A DNA stretch of 64,000 bases from Petrolisthes cinctipes (Eukaryota; Arthropoda; Malacostraca; Decapoda; Porcellanidae): NCBI GenBank assembly GCA_033782935.1, contig JAWQEG010000167.1, positions 1,675,501-1,739,500 of the forward strand. Reading direction: 5' to 3'. The translations under genes were made by a program, and so were the position numbers. Under the pieces are notes generated by a model, which worked only from the letters and a program-made list of their open reading frames with translations, had not been told where the DNA came from and did no database searches. Each line of letters begins with the position of its first letter. The stretch's first letter is position 1. Positions 53,658-64,000 of this stretch are shown piece by piece.

Positions 53658-54660
53658 CACCCCAAAATATCGAATTTTCGGGTGTTTTGGGCCTGAATTT
53701 GAGATATCGACTTTGGGCACCTAAAATATCGATTTTTAGCATGTTTTGGGCCTGAATTTTAAAAATATTCTAGGACTGAGTAGGCATGTACAGATCGCTT
53801 CTGGGACCCTAAAATATCGAATTTTTGGGTGTTTTGAGCCTGAATTTGAGATACAAACGGGTACAGAAGATGCATGCACATATCGACTTTTGGGCACCTA
53901 AAATATCGATTTTGAGCATGTTTTGGGTCTGTATCTTGAAAACATTCTAACTAGGAGTAGGCATGTACAGATCACTTCTAGAACCCAAAAAAAAAAACGA
54001 ATTTTCGGGTGTTTTGAGCCTGAATTTGAGATATAAACGGGTACAGAATATGCAGGCACATATCGACTTTGGACACTTAAAATATCGATTTTTAGTATGT
54101 TTTGAGCCTATATTTTGAAAACATTCTAGCACTGAGTAGGCATGAACAGATCGCTTCTGGGACCCCAAAATATCGAATTTTCGGGTGTTTTGAGGTTGAT
54201 TTTGGGATATAAACGGGTACAGAAGATGCATGCACATATCGACTTTTGGGCACCTAAAATATCGATTTTCTGTATGTTTTGGGCCTGTATTTTGAAAATA
54301 CTCTAACACGGAGTAGGCATGTACAGATCGCTTCTGGGACCCAAAAATATCGAATTTTCGGGTGTTTTGGGGATAAATTTGAGATATCGACTTTGGGCAC
54401 CTAAAATATCGATTTTTAGCATGTTTTGGGCCTATATTTTGAAAATATTCTAGCACTGAGTAAGCATGTACAGATCGCTTCTGGGACCCCAAAATATCGA
54501 ATTTTCGGGTGTTTTGAGCCTGAATTTGAGATATAAACGGCTACAGAAAATGCATGCACATATTGACTTTGGGCACCTAAAATATCGATTTTCAGCATGT
54601 TTTGGGCCTGTATTTTGAAAATATTCTAACACGGAGTAGGCATGTACAGATCGCTTCAGA
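53658..54660 (+). repeat. Six-monomer 1,003-bp unit, copy 2
   Basis: This is a near-identical tandem copy at offset 1,003 bp. Sampled differences are single bases such as CCCCAAAA against CCCAAAAA. The 11-A run recurs at 53987-53997. At about 54,660 the two copies part: copy 1 runs on with a 147-bp monomer, and copy 2 with a full-length monomer carrying AAACAGGTACTGAAG. Confidence 0.88.
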
Positions 54661-57244
54661 CACCCAAAAATATCGAATTTTCGGGTGTTTTGAGCCTGAA
54701 TTTGAGATATAAACAGGTACTGAAGATGCATGCACATATCGACTTTTGGGCACCTAAAATATCGATTTTGAGCATGTTTTGGGTATGTATCTTGAAAACA
54801 TACTAACTAGGAGTAGGCAAGTACAGATCGCTTCTGGGACCCAAAAATACCGATTTTTCGTGTGTTTTGAGCCCGAATTTGAGATATAAACGGGTACAGA
54901 AGATGCATGCACATATTAAATTTGGGCACCTAAAATATTGATTTTCAGCATGTTTTGTGCCTGTATTTTGAAAATACTCTAACACGGAGTAGGCATGTAC
55001 AGATCGCTTCTGGGACCCAAAAATATCGAATTTTCGGGTGTTTTGAGCCTGAATTTGAGATATAAACGGGTGCAGAAGATGCATGCACATATCGGTTTTG
55101 GACACTTAAAATATCGATTTTTAGAATGTTTTGAGCCTGTATCTGAGTAGGCATGTACAGATCGCTTCTGGGACCCCAAAATATCGAATTTTCGGGTGTT
55201 TTGGGCCTGAATTTGAGATATCTACTTTGGGCACCTAAAATATCGATTTTTAGCATGTTTTGGGCCTGTATATTGAAAATACTCTAACACAGAGTAAGCA
55301 TGTACAGATCGCTTCTGGAACCCCAAAATATCGAATTTTCGGGTGTTTTGGGCCTGAATTTGAGATATCGACTTTGGGCACCTAAAATATCGATTTTTAG
55401 CATGTTTTGGGCCTATTTTTGGAAAATATTCTAGCACTGAGTAGGCATGTACAGATCGCTTCTGGGACCCCAAAATATCGAATTTTTGGGTGTTTTGAGC
55501 CTGAATTTGAGATACAAACGGGTACAGAAGATGCATGCACATATCGACTTTTGGGCACCTAAAATATCGATTTTGAGCATATTTGGGTCTGTATCTTGAA
55601 AACATTCTAACTAGGAGTAGGCATGTACATATCACTTCTAGAACCCAAAAAAAAACGAATTTTCGGGTGTTTTGAGCCTGAATTTGAGATATAAACGGGT
55701 ACAGAATATGCATGCACATATCGACTTTGGACACTTAAAATATCGATTTTTAGTATGTTTTGAGCCTATATTTTGAAAACATTCTAGCACTGAGTAGGCA
55801 TGAACAGATCGCTTCTGGGACCCAAAAATATCGAATTTTCGGGTGTTTTGAGGTTGATTTTGGGATATAAACGGGTGCAGAAGATGCATACACATATTGA
55901 CTTTGGGCACCTAAAATATCGATATTCAGCATGTTTTGGGCCTGTATCTGAGTAGGCATGTACAAATCGCTTCTGGGACCCAAAATATCGAATTTTCGGG
56001 TGTTTGGAGCCTGAATTTGAGATATAAACGGGTATAGAAGATGCATGCACATATCGACTTTTGGGCACCTAAAATATCGATTTTCTGTATGTTTTGGGCC
56101 TGTATTTTGAAAATACTCTAAAACGGAGTAGGCATGTACAAATCGCTTCTGGGACCCCAAAATATCGAATTTTCGGGTGTTTTGGGGATAAATTTGAGAT
56201 ATCGACGTTGGGCACCTAAAATATCGATTTTGAGCATGTTTTGGGTCTGTATCTTGAAAACATTCTAACTAGGAGTAGGCAAGAACAGATCGCTTCTAGG
56301 ATCCAAAAATACTGATTTTTCGGGTGTTTTGAGCCTGGATTTGAGATATAAACGGGTACAGAAGATGCATGCACATATCGACTTTAGACACTTAAAATAT
56401 CGATTTTTAGCATGTTTTGAGCCTATATTTTGAAAACATTCTAGCACTGAGTAGGCATGTACAGATCGCTTCTGGGACCGAATAATATCGAATTTTCGGG
56501 TGTTTTGTGGTTGAATTTGAGATATAAACGGGTGCAGAAGATACATACACATATTGACTTTGGGCACCTAAAATATCGATTTTCAGCATGTTTTGGGCCT
56601 GTATCTGAGTAGGCATGTACAGATCGCTTCTGGGACCCCAAAATATCGAATTTTTGGGTGTTTGGAGCCTGAATTTGAAATATAAACGGGTACAGAAGAT
56701 GCATGCGCATATCGACTTTGGACACTTAAAATATCAATTTTTAGCATGTTTTGGGCCTATATTTTGAAAATATTCTAGCACAAAGTAGATATGTACACAT
56801 CACTTCTGGGACCTCAAAATATCGAATTTTCGGGTGTTTTTAGCCTGAATTTGTGATATAAACGGGAACAGAAGATGCATGCAGATATCGACTTTGATCA
56901 CCTATATTATCGATTTTAAGCATGTTTTGGGCCTGAATTTTGAAAATATTCTAGCATTGACTATGCATGTGGAGATTGCTTCTGGGATCCAAAAATATCG
57001 AATTTTCAGGTGTTTAGAGACTGAATTTGGGATATAAACGGGTACAGAAGATGCATGCACGTATCGACTTTTGGGCACCTAAAATATCTATTTTTAGTAT
57101 GTTTTGGCCCTATATTTTGAATTTAATCTAGCACTGGGTAAGCATGTACAGAGCGCTTCTAAGACCCAAAAATACCGAATTTTCTGGTGTTTTGAGAATG
57201 AATTTGGGATATAAACGGGTACAGAAGATGCATGCACATATCGA
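54661..57244 (+). repeat. Domain B block related to 59.2-60.5 kb
   Basis: Bases 54,661 to about 55,300 match 59,159-59,798 at offset 4,498 bp and continue with further similarity. The block contains a 129-bp monomer (55108-55236) and a 9-A run at 55647-55655. From about 56,750 to 57,240 the monomers are less typical, with CTATGCATGTGGAGATTGC and AAGACCC variants. Confidence 0.7.
55108..55236 (+). repeat. 129-bp double-deletion monomer, copy 2
   Basis: The same two deletions as at 52444, with GAGATATCTACTTT at the second junction. The preceding ATCGGTTTTGGACACTT is also shared, so the three 129-bp monomers are copies of one founder. Confidence 0.85.
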
Positions 57245-58595
57245 CTTTCTTCACAAAAAAAAAAACGATTTTCAGCATGTTTTAGGCCTATATTTTGTAA
57301 AAATATTCTAGCACAGAGTGAGCATGTACAGATCGCTTCTGGGACCCAAAAATATTGAATTTTCGGGTGTTTTGGGCCTGAATTTGAGATATCGACTTTG
57401 GGCACCTAAAATATCGATTTTTAGCATGTTATTGGCCTATATTTTGAAAACATTCTAGCACTGAGTAGGCATGTACAGATCGCTTCTGGGACCCCAAAAT
57501 ATCGAATTTTCGGGTGTTTTGAGAATGAATTTGAGATATAAACGGGTGCAGAAGACGCATACACGTATTGACTTTGGGCACCTAAAATATTGATTTTCAG
57601 CATGTTTTGGGCCTGTATCTCAGTAGGCATGTACAGATCGCTTTTGGGACCCCAAAATATCGAATTTTCGGGTGTTTGGAGCCTGAATTTGAGATATAAA
57701 CGGGTACAAAATATGCATGCACATATCGACTTTGGACACTTAAAATATCGATTTTTAGCATGTTTTGAGCCTATATTTTGAAAACATTCTAGCTCTGAGT
57801 AGTCATGTACAGATCGCTTCTGGGACCCAAAAATATCGAATTTTCGGGTGTTTTAAGCCTGAATTTGGGATATAAACGGGTGCAGAAGATGCATACACAT
57901 ATCGACTTTTGGGCACCTAAAAGATCGATTTTCAGTATGTTTTGGGCCTGTATATTAAAAATACTCTAGCACGGAGTAGGCATGTACAGATCGCTTCTGG
58001 GACCCCAAAATATCGAATTTTCGGGTGTTTTGGGCCTGAATTTGAGATATCGACTTTGGGCACCTAAAATATCGATTTTTAGCATGTTTTGGGCCTGTAT
58101 TTTGAAAATATTCTAGCACTGCGTAGGCATGTACAGATCGCTTCTGGGACCCCAAAATATCGAATTTTCTGGTGTTTTGAGGCTGAATTTGAGATATAAA
58201 CGGGTACTGAAGATGCATGCACTTATCGACTTTTGGGCTCCTAAAATATCGATTTTGAGCATGTTTTGGGTCTGTATTTTGGAATCATTCTAACTAGGAG
58301 TAGGCATGTACAGATCGCTTCTAGGACCCAAAAATACCGAATTTTCGGGTGTTTTGAGCCTTAATTTGAGATATAAACGGGTACAGAAGATGCATGCACA
58401 TATCGACTTTGGACACTTAAAATATCGATTTTTAGTATGTTTTGAGCCTATATTTTGAAAACATTCTAGCACTGAGTAGGCATGTACAGATCGCTTCTGG
58501 GACACAAATATATCGAATTTTCGGGTGTTTTGAGGTTGAATTTGGGATATAAACGGGTGCAGAAGATTCATACACATATTGACTTTAGGCACTTA
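57245..58595 (+). repeat. Long-range block, second copy of 47.4-48.7 kb
   Basis: This is the counterpart of 47,370-48,720 at offset 9,875 bp with the same poly-A start (11 A at 57255-57265). A 159-bp monomer (GTATCTGAGTAGGCATGTAT, near 58,627) follows, which the 48.7 kb copy lacks. Confidence 0.85.
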
Positions 58596-60166
58596 AAATA
58601 TTGATTTTTAGCATGTTTTGGGCCTGTATCTGAGTAGGCATGTATAGATCGCTTCTGGGACTCAAAAATATCGAATTTTCGGGTGTTTGGAGCCTGAATT
58701 TGAGATATAAACGAGTATAGAAGATGCATGCACATATCGACTTTTGGCCACCTAAAATATCGATTTTCTGTATGTTTTGGGCCTGTATTTTGAAAATACT
58801 CTAACACGGAGTAGGCATGTACAGATCGCTTCTGGGAACCCAAAATATCGAATTTTCGGGTGTTTTGGGGATAAATTTGAGATATCGACTTTGGGCACCT
58901 AAAATATCGATTTTTAGCATGTTTTAGGCCTATATTTTGAAAATATTCTAGCACTGAGTAAGCATGTACAGATCGCTTCTGGGACCCCAAAATATCGAAT
59001 TTTCGGGTGTTTTGAGCCTGAATTTGAGATATAAACGGCTACAGAAAATGCATGCACATATTGACTTTGGGCACCTAAAATATCGATTTTCAGCATGTTT
59101 TGGGCCTGTATTTTGAAAATATTCTAACACGGAGTAGGCATGTACAGATCGCTTCAGACACCCAAAAATATCAAATTTTCGGGAGTTTTGAGCCTGAATT
59201 TGAGATATAAACAGGTACTGAAGATGCATGCACATATCGACTTTTGGGCACCTAAAATATCGATTTTGAGCATGTTTTGGGTATGTATCTTGAAAACATA
59301 CTAACTATGAGTAGGCAAGTACAGATCGATTCTGGGACCCAAAAATACCGATTTTTCGGGTGTTTTGAGCCTGAATTTGAGATATAAACGTGTACAGAAG
59401 ATGCATGCACATATTAAATTTGGGCACCTAAAATATCGATTTTCAGCATGTTTTATGCCTGTATTTTGAAAATACTCTAACACGGAGTAGGCATGTACAG
59501 ATCGCTTCTGGGACCCAAAAATATCGAATTTTCGGGTGTTTTGAGCCTGAATTTGAGATATAAACGGGTGCAGAAGATGCATGCACATATCGGTTTTGAA
59601 CACTTAAAATATCGATTTTTAGAATGTTTTCAGCCTGTATCTGAGTAGGCATGTACAGATCGCTTCTGAGACCCCAAAATATCGAATTTTCGGGTGTTTT
59701 GGGCCTGAATTTGAGATATCGACTTTGGGCACCTAAAATATCGATTTTTAGCATGTTTTGGGCCTGTATATTGAAAATACTCTAACACGTAGTAAGCATG
59801 TACAGATCGCTTCTGGAACCCCAAAATATCGAATTTTCGGGTGTTTTGGGCCTGAATTTGAGATATCGACTTTGGGCACCTAAAATATCGATTTTTAGCA
59901 TGTTTTGGGCCTGAATTTTGAAAATATTCTAGGACTGAGTAGGCATGTACAGATCGCTTCTGGGACCCCAAAATATCGAATTTTTGGGTGTTTTGAGCCT
60001 GAATTTGAGATACAAACGGGTACAGAAGATGCATGCACATATCGACTTTTGGGCACCTAAAATATCGATTTTGAGCATGTTTTGGGTCTGTATCTTGAAA
60101 ACATTCTAACTGGGAGTAGGCATGTACAGATCACTTCTGGAACCCAAAAAAAAACGAATTCTCGGG
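58350..60166 (+). repeat. 1,817-bp unit, copy 1
   Basis: The interval recurs from 60,167 at offset 1,817 bp. Shared variants include ACACAAATATATCG, GAAGATTCATACACATATTG, AAACGAGTATAGAAG, GGGGATAAATTTGAG, AAACGGCTACAG and CGCTTCAGACACCC. Its start overlaps the end of the 9,875-bp-offset block. It contains the 129-bp monomer at 59606-59734. Confidence 0.82.
59606..59734 (+). repeat. 129-bp double-deletion monomer, copy 3
   Basis: The same two deletions and flanks as the copies at 52,444 and 55,108, with small differences (ATCGGTTTTGAACACTT, GTTTTCAGCC). Confidence 0.85.
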
Positions 60167-61280
60167 TGTTTTGAGCCTGAATTTGAGATATAAACGGGTA
60201 CAGAATATGCATGCACATATCGACTTTGGACACTTAAAATATCGATTTTTAGTATGTTTTGAGCCTATATTTTGAAAACATTCTAGCACTGAGTAGGCAT
60301 GTACAGATCGCTTCTGGGACACAAATATATCGAATTTTCGGGTGTTTTGAGGTTGAATTTGGGATATAAACGGGTGCAGAAGATTCATACACATATTGAC
60401 TTTAGGCACCTAAAATATTGATTTTTAGCATGTTTTGGGCCTGTATCTGAGTAGGCATGTATAGATCGCTTCTGGGACTCAAAAATATCGAATTTTCGGG
60501 TGTTTGGAGTCTGAATTTGAGATATAAACGAGTATAGAAGATGCATGCACATATCGACTTTTGGCCACCTAAAATATCGATTTTCTGTATGTTTTGGGCC
60601 TGTATTTTGAAAATACTCTAACACGGAGTAGGCATGTACAGATCGCTTCTGGGAACCCAAAATATCGAATTTTCGGGTGTTTTGGGGATAAATTTGAGAT
60701 ATCGACTTTGGGCACCTAAAATATCGATTTTTAGCATGTTTTGGGCCTATATTTTGAAAATATTCTAGCACTGAGTAAGCATGTACAGATCGCTTCTGGG
60801 ACCCCAAAATATCGAATTTTCGGGTGTTTTGAGCCTGAATTTGAGATATAAACGGCTACAGAAAATGCATGCACATATTGACTTTGGGCACCTAAAATAT
60901 CGATTTTCAGCATGTTTTGGGCCTGTATTTTGAAAATATTCTAACACGGAGTAGGCATGTACAGATCGCTTCAGACACCCAAAAATATCAAATTTTCGGG
61001 TGTTTTGAGCCTGAATTTGAGATATAAACAGGTACTGAAGATGCATGCACATATCGACTTTTGGGCACCTAAAATATCGATTTTGAGCATGTTTTGGGTA
61101 TGTATCTTGAAAACATACTAACTAGGAGTAGGCAAGTACAGATCGCTTCTGGGACCCAAAAATACCGATTTTTCGGGTGTTTTGAGCCTGAATTTGAGAT
61201 ATAAACGGGTACAGAAAATGCATGCACATATTGACTTTGGGCACCTAAAATATCGATTTTCAGCATGTTTTGGGCCTGTA
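60167..61280 (+). repeat. 1,817-bp unit, partial copy 2
   Basis: This matches 58,350-59,463 at offset 1,817 bp. The monomer just before it carries a 9-A run (60146-60154), where copy 1 has the usual CCCAAAAATACCG, so that site lies outside the shared part. The match fades at about 61,280. Confidence 0.8.
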
Positions 61281-62415
61281 TTTTGAAAATACTCTAACAC
61301 GGAGTAGGCTTGTACAGATCGCTTCTGGGACACAAAAATATCGAATTTTCGTGTGTTTTGAGCCTGAATTTGGGATATAAACGGGTGCAGAAGATGCATG
61401 CACATATCGACTTTGGTCACTAAAAATATCGATTTTTAGCATGTTTTGAGCCTGTTACTGAGTAGGCATGTACTGATCGCTTCAGGGACCCAAAAATATC
61501 GAATTTTCGGGTGTTTTGAGCTGGAATTTGAGATATAAACAGGTACTGAAGATGCATGCACATATCGACTTTTGGTCAACTAAAATATCGATTTTGAGCA
61601 TGTTTTGGGTCAGTATCTTGAAAACATTCTAACTAGGAGTAGGCAAGTACAGATCGCTTCTGGGACCCAAAAATACCGATTTTTCGGGTGTTTTGAGCCT
61701 GAATTTGAGATATAAACGGGTACAGAAGATGAATGCACATATCGACTTTGGACACTTTAAATATCGCTTTTTAGCATGTTTTGAGCCTATATTATAAAAA
61801 TATTCTAGAACAAAGTAGATATGTACAGATCACTTCTGGGACCCCAAAATATCGAATTTTCCGGTGTTTTAAGCCTGAATTTGATATATAAACGGGTACA
61901 GAAGATGCATGCACATATCGACTTTGGACACTTAAAATATCGATTTTTAGCATGTTTTGAGCCTATATTTTGAAAACATTCTAGTACTGAGTAGGCATGT
62001 ACAGATCGCTTCTGGGACCCTAAAATATCGAATTTTCGGGTGTTTTGAGGTTGAATTTGGGATATAAACGGGTGCAGAAGATGCATACACATATCGACTT
62101 TTGGGCACCTAACAGATCGATTTTCAGTATGTTTTGAGCCTGTATTTTAAAAATACTCTAACACGGAGTAGGCATGTACAGATCGCTTCTGGGACCCCAA
62201 AATATCGAATTTTCGGGTGTTTTGGACATGAATTTGAGATATCGAATTTGGGCACCTAAAATATCGATTTTTAGCATGTTTTGGGCCTGTATTTTGAAAA
62301 TATTCTAGCACTGCGTAGGCATGTACAGATTCCTTCTGGGACCCCAAAATATCGAATTTTCGGGTGTTTTGAGCCTGAATTTGAGATATAAACGGGTACA
62401 GAAGATGCATGCACA
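61281..62415 (+). repeat. Right end of domain B
   Basis: About seven monomers, with the last 158-bp type at about 61,455 (GTTACTGAGTAGGC) and the last 147-bp monomer at about 62,236. No long-range duplicate was found. Confidence 0.65.
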
Positions 62416-64000
62416 TATCGACTTTTTGCACCTAAAATATCGATTTTGAGCATGTTCTGGGCCTGTAATTTAAAAACACTCTAACACGGACTATGCACGT
62501 ACAGATCGCTTCTGGGACCCAAAAACATTGAATTTTCGGATGTTTTGAGCCTGAATTTGAGATATAAACGGGTACAGAAGATGCATGCACATATCGACTT
62601 AGGCACCCAAAATATCGATTTTTAGTTTCTTTTGGGCGTATAATTTGAAAATATTCTAGCACTGAGTAAGCATGTAAAGATCGCTTCTGGGACCCTAAAA
62701 TATCGAATTTTCGGGGGTTTTGAACCTGAATTTGGGATATACACGGGTACAGAAGATGCATACACATATTGACTTTGGGCACCTAAAATATCGATTTTCA
62801 GCATGTTTTGAGCCTGTATTTTGAAAATACTTTAACACGGAGAAGGCATGTACAGATCGCTTCTGGGACCCAAAAATATCGAATTTTCGGGTGTTTTGAG
62901 TCTGAATTTGAGATATAAACGGATACAGAAGATGCATGCACATATTGAATTTGGGCACCCAAAATATCGATTTTTAGCATGTTCTGATCCTATATTTTGA
63001 AAACATTCTAGCACTGAGTAGGCATGTACAGATCGCTTCTGGGACCCAAAAATATTGAATTTTCGGGAGTTTTGAGCCTGAATTTGAGATATAACCGGGT
63101 ACAGAGAATGCATACACATATTGACTTTGTGCACCTAAAATATCAATTTTTTAGCATGTTTTGGGTCTGTACTTTAAAAACACTCTAACACGGAGTATGC
63201 ATGTACAGATCGCTTCTGGAACCCAAAAATATCGAATTTTTGGGTGTTTTGAGCCTGAATTTGAGATATAACCGGGTACAGAAGATGCATGTACATATTG
63301 ACTTTGGGCACCTAAAATATCGATTTTGAGAATGTTTTGGGTCTGTATCTTGAAAACATTCTAGCAAAGAGTAGGCATGTACAGATCGCTTCTGGGACCC
63401 AAAAATACCGAATTTTCTGGTGTTTTGAACCTGAATTTGGGATATACACGGGTACAGGAGATGCATACACATATTGAATTTGGGCACCTAAAATATAGAT
63501 TTTCAGCATGTTTTAAGCCTATATTTTGAAAATACTTTAACACGGAGAAGGCATGTACAGATCGCTTCTGGGACCCAAAAATATCGAATTTTCGGGTGTT
63601 TTGAGCCTGAATTTGAGATATAAACGGATACAGAAGATGCATGCACATATTGAATTTGGGCACCTAAAATATCGATTTTGAGCATGTTTTGGGTCTGTAT
63701 TTTGAAAATACTGTACCACGGACTAGGCATGTACAGATCGCTTCTGGGACACAAAAATATGGATTTTTTGGGTGTTTTGAACCTGAATTTGAGATATAAA
63801 CGGGTACAGAAGATGCATGCACATATCGACTTTGGACACCTAAAATATCGATTTTTAGTGTGTTTTAGGCCTGTATTTTAAAAATACTCTAATACGGAGT
63901 AGACATGTAATGATCGCTTTTGGGACCCAAAAATATCGAATTTTCGGGTGTTTTGAGCCTGAATTTGAGATATAAACGGGTACAGAATATGCATGCACAT
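62416..64000 (+). repeat. Domain A': return of domain-A-type monomers
   Basis: From about 62,416 the monomers follow those of 1.7-3.8 kb in order: GTAATTTAAAAACACTC with TATGCACGTACAG (compare 1,690), GGGCGTATAATTT (compare 1,858), TTTAACACGGAGAAGGC (compare 2,230), AGAGAATGCATACACATATTG (compare 3,030) and ACTGTACCACGGA (compare 3,638). Substitutions and missing monomers show a diverged relative. No 147- or 158-bp monomers occur. The block is cut by the window end. Confidence 0.8.

Larger units (their letters stand above)
26751..62415 (+). repeat. Domain B: mixed full-length and deletion-derivative monomers
   Basis: This domain mixes 176-178-bp monomers with about 45 monomers shortened to 147 bp, about 25 shortened to 158/159 bp, a few of 164 bp and three of 129 bp. 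The first 147-bp monomer is at about 26,775 and the last at about 62,236. The first 158/159-bp type is at about 27,359 and the last at about 61,455. None occurs outside this interval. Other marks of the domain are GGGACCCCAAAATATCG, AAAAGATCGATTTTCAGTAT and TTTTGAGGTTGAATTTGGGA. Confidence 0.85.
1..64000 (+). repeat. 176-bp tandem satellite array filling the window
   Basis: A 176-bp unit repeats head-to-tail from the first to the last base, always in the same orientation. Each unit begins with AAAATATCGATTTT, followed by GCATGTTTTGGGCCTGTATT, GGAGTAGGCATGTACAGATC, GCTTCTGGGACCC, a second AAAATATCGA, GTGTTTTGAGCCTGAATTTG, ATATAAACGGGTACAGAAG and ATGCATGCACATATCGACTT. The consensus has about 40% GC and seven CpG sites. 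About 370 units fit, because many units in 26.8-62.3 kb are shortened. No unrelated stretch longer than about 15 bp interrupts the array. Inference: this is nuclear heterochromatin of a eukaryote, most likely centromeric or pericentromeric. The family and organism are not recognised. Confidence 0.97.

Noticed and set aside
1..64000. Hundreds of 60-100 codon minus-strand frames with similar translations
   Set aside because: They are overlapping readings of the same monomer in different frames and recur with the repeat. Similar translations reflect DNA repetition and not protein constraint; substitutions and indels fall without regard to frame.
1..64000. CRISPR array
   Set aside because: The repeat unit is 176 bp with no alternation of a short constant repeat and unique spacers. 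Every part of the unit is shared between copies.
1..64000. Assignment to a known centromeric satellite family
   Set aside because: The unit length is shared with several families, but the sequence does not match the Arabidopsis 178-bp, Brassica 176-bp, maize knob 180-bp or soybean 91/92-bp repeats as I recall them. No database search could be run.

Overview
The whole 64 kb window is one uninterrupted array of a tandem satellite. I find no protein-coding gene, RNA gene, transposable element, CRISPR array or single-copy spacer. All monomers run head-to-tail in one orientation. The consensus monomer is 176 bp and about 40% GC by hand count, and roughly 370 monomers fit in the window. A nucleosome-sized monomer, layered higher-order repeats (HORs) and no foreign insertion indicate nuclear heterochromatin of a eukaryote, most simply a centromeric or pericentromeric array. 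I do not recognise the family and cannot name the organism; a plant-type centromere is plausible but unproven.

The monomer is an old dimer. Its two 88-bp halves align without gaps at about 59 of 88 positions, so the ancestral unit was probably 88 bp.

The layout has three domains. Domain A (1 to about 26,750) has nearly all full-length monomers of about 176 bp. It includes a 4,404-bp 25-mer duplicated in tandem (1-8,408, apparently identical over 4,004 bp), a 1,055-bp 6-mer duplication (8,967-10,790), and a cassette ('P') repeated near 0.2, 4.6, 12.4, 15.1 and 19.3 kb. Domain B (about 26,750-62,400) mixes full-length monomers with deletion derivatives of 147, 158/159, 164 and 129 bp. It holds a clear 10-monomer HOR of 1,689 bp (30,312-37,729), related blocks spaced about 1,686 bp apart (42.7-47.4 kb), and tandem duplications of 1,003 bp (52,655-54,660) and 1,817 bp (58,350-61,280). 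Domain A' (about 62,416-64,000) returns to full-length monomers and is a diverged relative of 1.7-3.8 kb.

No genes work together here. The content is a record of unequal exchange, block duplication and small deletions spreading within the array. The many short open frames on the minus strand come from the scarcity of minus-strand stop codons in the monomer and are not annotated as genes. Monomer starts are set at the AAAATATCGATTTT motif. Block borders were found by eye and are good to a few bases where given exactly, otherwise to tens of bases.
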